This document shows positions 61,677 through 64,000 of a stretch of DNA of 64,000 nt, piece by piece (the first letter of the stretch is position 1; each line of letters begins with the position of its first letter). Under the pieces are notes generated by a model. That model was not told the DNA's origin, did no database searches, and saw only the letters and a program-made list of their open reading frames with translations. A program made the translations under genes and the position numbers. Origin of the DNA: Lysobacter sp. Root690 (GTDB taxonomy: Bacteria; Pseudomonadota; Gammaproteobacteria; Xanthomonadales; Xanthomonadaceae); NCBI RefSeq assembly GCF_001427785.1, contig NZ_LMHM01000001.1:201622-265621 (forward strand), given 5' to 3'.

Positions 61677-62858
61677 ATGCCCGTCGCGCCCCGGATATCC
61701 GCCGATCCCGCCGATCCCGCCGATCCGCTGGTGGCGCTGGCCGACCGCTGCGTCCAGTGCGGGCTGTGCCTGCCGGCCTGCCCGACTTACGGGCGCGAGC
61801 GGCTCGAGGCTGAATCGCCGCGCGGCCGGATCGCGCTGACCCGCGCCTGGGCGTTGGACACCATCGCCCCGAGCGCGATCGCCGACACCCACCTCGACCA
61901 TTGCCTGGGCTGCCGCAGCTGCGAAGCGGTGTGCCCGGCGGGCGTGGAGTATGGGGCCTTGCTGACCCTGGCGCGGCGGCGCCAGCGCGAGCGCCGCCCG
62001 GCGGCCTGGCGCCAGCGTCTGATCGAAGCGCTGGCGGCGCGGCCGCGCTGGCTGGGCGCGGGGCTGGGCCTGTATCGCCTGGCCCATCCCTGGCTGCCGG
62101 CGGCTTGGCGGCCCCTGCCGCGACCGCCGCGGACGGTGGCGATGCCGCTATCGCCCGGATCGACCGGCCCCGCGTCGGACCGGGTCGGCCTGTTCGTGGG
62201 CTGCGTCGCCGATCGTTACGAGAGCCCGCTGCGCGCGGCCCTGGCGCGGCTATGCGGCGCGCTGGGCGTTGTCCTCGACCCGGCGGCGCTACAGACCTGC
62301 TGCGGCGCCCTGCACGCGCATTCCGGCGATGCCGCCCATGCGCAGGCGTTGGCCGCGGCCAACCGCGACGCTTTCGCCGGCCACATCACTGTGCTGACCC
62401 TCGCCAGCGGCTGCCACGACACGCTCGACCGCGCCCTGGCCGACGGGGCCCGCGCAGTCGACGCGATCGTCTATCTCGCCGATCGCATCGAACGGCTGCG
62501 GTTTCGTCCGAGCACGCAGCGCGTCGCCGTGTACCTGCCCTGTACCCAGCGCAACGTGGTCAAGTCGGTGCCGGCGCTGCGCCGCCTGCTGGCCGCGGTA
62601 CCGGGGTTGCAGGTGATCGAGCTCGATGCCGGATATGGCTGCTGCGGCGCGTCGGGCACGCAGATGTTCGCCGACCCGCAACGCGCGGCCGAATACCGGG
62701 CGCCGCTGATCGAGCAGTTCGAACGCAGCGGCGCGGAACGGCTGCTTAGCGCGAACATCGGTTGCCGACTGCATCTAGGCAACGGTACCGATCTGCGCGT
62801 GCAGCATCCGCTGGAGTTTCTGGCCGAGTGCCTGGAAGAAACGACGCCCGCCGTGTGA
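61677..62858 (+). CDS. GlcF-like (Fe-S)-binding oxidoreductase subunit
   Basis: A 393-residue protein. Two 4Fe-4S ferredoxin motifs lie at the N-terminus (CVQCGLCLPACPTYG and CLGCRSCEAVCPAG). Two CCG domains (LQTCCGALHAHSGD with SGC; then YLPCTQRN, GCCGASGTQMFAD and GC) match the glycolate oxidase iron-sulfur subunit GlcF family. Its usual partners GlcD and GlcE are not adjacent in this window, so the flavin subunit it serves (glycolate, D-lactate or another 2-hydroxyacid) is unknown. ATG 61677 lies at the end of an unusually short leader. The frame is well conserved throughout. Confidence 0.88.
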   Translation: MPVAPRISADPADPADPLVALADRCVQCGLCLPACPTYGRERLEAESPRGRIALTRAWALDTIAPSAIADTHLDHCLGCRSCEAVCPAGVEYGALLTLARRRQRERRPAAWRQRLIEALAARPRWLGAGLGLYRLAHPWLPAAWRPLPRPPRTVAMPLSPGSTGPASDRVGLFVGCVADRYESPLRAALARLCGALGVVLDPAALQTCCGALHAHSGDAAHAQALAAANRDAFAGHITVLTLASGCHDTLDRALADGARAVDAIVYLADRIERLRFRPSTQRVAVYLPCTQRNVVKSVPALRRLLAAVPGLQVIELDAGYGCCGASGTQMFADPQRAAEYRAPLIEQFERSGAERLLSANIGCRLHLGNGTDLRVQHPLEFLAECLEETTPAV

Positions 62859-63047
62859 TTGCTTTCGCTCCTATCTGATCGGAAAGCGTCGGGGCACAAT
62901 GGCCCAGCCCGGAAAAAACCTCGAGGCTTCCTGGCTCCACGGCGCCGCAGTCACTATCCCGCACGCCCCGGCTGCTTCCTGGCCAAGGACGATTTGTCCA
63001 CCCCGCTTAACCGACTTCTACACCGCCCGCGCCGTAGAATCGGCGGC

Positions 63048-63689
63048 ATGAACGCTCGCACCCTCAATCCCCTGGACCGCGTGCTCAGCGAAGCCCAGCG
63101 CGCCCTCGACACGGTGTTCGGCGCCCCCGGCGCCGAGCGCCCGAACCCGGCCGGCAGCACCGCCGAGCTGGTCCTGGAACCGGCCGAGAAGCGCCATTCG
63201 GCCGGTCTGATGCGGATCAACCACGTCGGCGAGGTCTGCGCCCAGGCGCTGTACTGCGGCCAGGCCGCGGTCGCCCGCGACGAGTCCACCCGCGAGCACC
63301 TGCTCGAAGCCGCGCAGGAAGAGACCGACCACCTGGCCTGGTGCGCCGACCGCCTGCGCGAACTCGACAGCCGCCCCAGCCTGCTCAACCCGCTGTGGTA
63401 CGCCGGCAGCTTCACCATCGGCGTGCTGGCCGGCCTGCGTGGCGACGGCTGGAATCTGGGCTTCGTGGTCGAAACCGAGCGTCAGGTCGAAGCGCATATC
63501 GACGAGCATCTGGAATCGTTGCCCGAAGGCGACCAGCGCAGCCGCGCGATCCTGCGCACGATGAAGGCCGACGAGGCCCGTCACGCCCAGAACGCCGAAG
63601 CGGCCGGCGCGCGCATCCTGCCGATGCCGGTGCCGACGATCATGGCGGCAGCGTCGAAGTTGATGAAGACGGTGGCTTATCGGGTTTGA
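63048..63689 (+). CDS. coq7: 5-demethoxyubiquinol hydroxylase
   Basis: A 213-residue diiron monooxygenase of ubiquinone biosynthesis, acting on the 5-demethoxyubiquinol ring. The ferritin-like ligand set is intact: Glu in [16 protein letters not shown] (ExxH), Glu in [12 protein letters not shown], and DEARH (ExxH). The frame is open to 62859, but ATG 63048 ([13 protein letters not shown]) fits the family; a TAGAAT box lies only 8 bp upstream. The gene is followed by a heptamer repeat and a terminator. Confidence 0.94.
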   Translation: MNARTLNPLDRVLSEAQRALDTVFGAPGAERPNPAGSTAELVLEPAEKRHSAGLMRINHVGEVCAQALYCGQAAVARDESTREHLLEAAQEETDHLAWCADRLRELDSRPSLLNPLWYAGSFTIGVLAGLRGDGWNLGFVVETERQVEAHIDEHLESLPEGDQRSRAILRTMKADEARHAQNAEAAGARILPMPVPTIMAAASKLMKTVAYRV

Positions 63690-63703
63690 GGGCCGAGGGT
63701 TGG

Positions 63704-63755
<52 letters not shown>

Positions 63756-63767
63756 CAGCTTGAGCAC

Positions 63768-63792
63768 AAAGGCCCGCCATTGGCGGGCCTTT
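63768..63792. terminator. Terminator of coq7
   Basis: AAAGGCCCGCC (63768-63778), 3-nt loop, GGCGGGCCTTT (63782-63792), continuing into TGCTTTT. Confidence 0.9.
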
Positions 63793-63916
63793 GCTTTTGG
63801 AGGACACGCTGGCAATGGGCAGTTCCGCCTGCCCTGGCGGACACGCCGGCGACCGGTTGTTCGGACTCAGACGGCCTGGCCATCAAGCACCGCAGACGCG
63901 CCTGCCGCGATCAACT

Positions 63917-63940
63917 CCCTCTCCCGCTTGCGGGAGAGGG
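63917..63940. repeat. REP-like hairpin, same type as at 46096
   Basis: CCCTCTCCCGC and GCGGGAGAGGG flank TT, followed by CTGGGGTGAGGG. No gene is visible from 63793 to the window end. Confidence 0.85.
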
Positions 63941-64000
63941 CTGGGGTGAGGGTCTTCGGCGGAGCGGCAGGGCAATCGGAGCGAACCGCGCCCGCGGCGG

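Overview
The window is high-GC chromosomal DNA whose gene content and gene order point to the Xanthomonadaceae, most probably Lysobacter or a close relative. The main evidence is an O-antigen cluster lying between etfBA and metB, the location known for Xanthomonas LPS clusters. Other evidence is xanB, a lone pilU, an ECF sigma factor paired with a Ser/Thr kinase, a secreted M23 peptidase with C-terminal tandem repeats, and many heptamer-built palindromic intergenic repeats. The genus is an inference; no rRNA or species marker is present. No insertion sequence, prophage, CRISPR array or toxin-antitoxin system was found.

Layout. 1-5.4 kb: truncated pssA, a DUF4124 protein, proS, an H-NS-like protein and a ThrE-type exporter. 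5.6-10.4 kb: an Mla/MCE phospholipid-transport operon (STAS-MlaE fusion, MlaF, a CPBP membrane protease, MlaD, lipoprotein). 10.4-16.1 kb: a small membrane protein, AlkB-type dioxygenase, ETF-ubiquinone oxidoreductase, 3-oxoacid CoA-transferase subunits and an ATP-grasp enzyme. 16.7-21.8 kb: xanB, a hexose-6-P mutarotase, an unknown membrane protein and etfBA.

22.0-44.5 kb is the surface-polysaccharide cluster, in two convergent arms meeting at about 34.3 kb. The minus arm (44.5 to 34.4 kb) encodes an ABC-transporter-dependent O-antigen: a GT4 enzyme, Wzm, Wzt with a C-terminal carbohydrate-binding domain, a methyltransferase with DUF4214 and coiled-coil regions (possible chain terminator), Rmd and Gmd (GDP-D-rhamnose), another GT4 and a GT4-GT2 fusion. 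XanB, outside the arm, supplies GDP-mannose to Gmd. The plus arm (22.0 to 34.3 kb) holds two consecutive sets that look like three-component periplasmic glycosylation modules. Each has a GtrB-like GT2, a small flippase candidate (GtrA in one, an SMR/ArnE-like protein in the other) and a large GT-C-like membrane protein, together with aminosugar genes (DegT aminotransferase plus NeuD-type acyltransferase; WecE plus GNAT plus methyltransferase). The simplest model is a D-rhamnose-containing O-chain exported by Wzm/Wzt and decorated in the periplasm with two different 4-amino-4,6-dideoxy sugars.

44.6-64 kb returns to core genes: metB and a cystathionine beta-synthase, a YdcH-type protein, two DUF4398-like envelope proteins divergent from pilU, maiA and a fumarylacetoacetase (tyrosine catabolism), the M23 peptidase, the kinase/sigma pair, a GNAT protein, tRNA-Gln(CTG), rpsI-rplM, a GlcF-like iron-sulfur protein and coq7. 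Intergenic DNA is rich in palindromic repeats of several families; one is partly translated as the N-terminus of MlaF.
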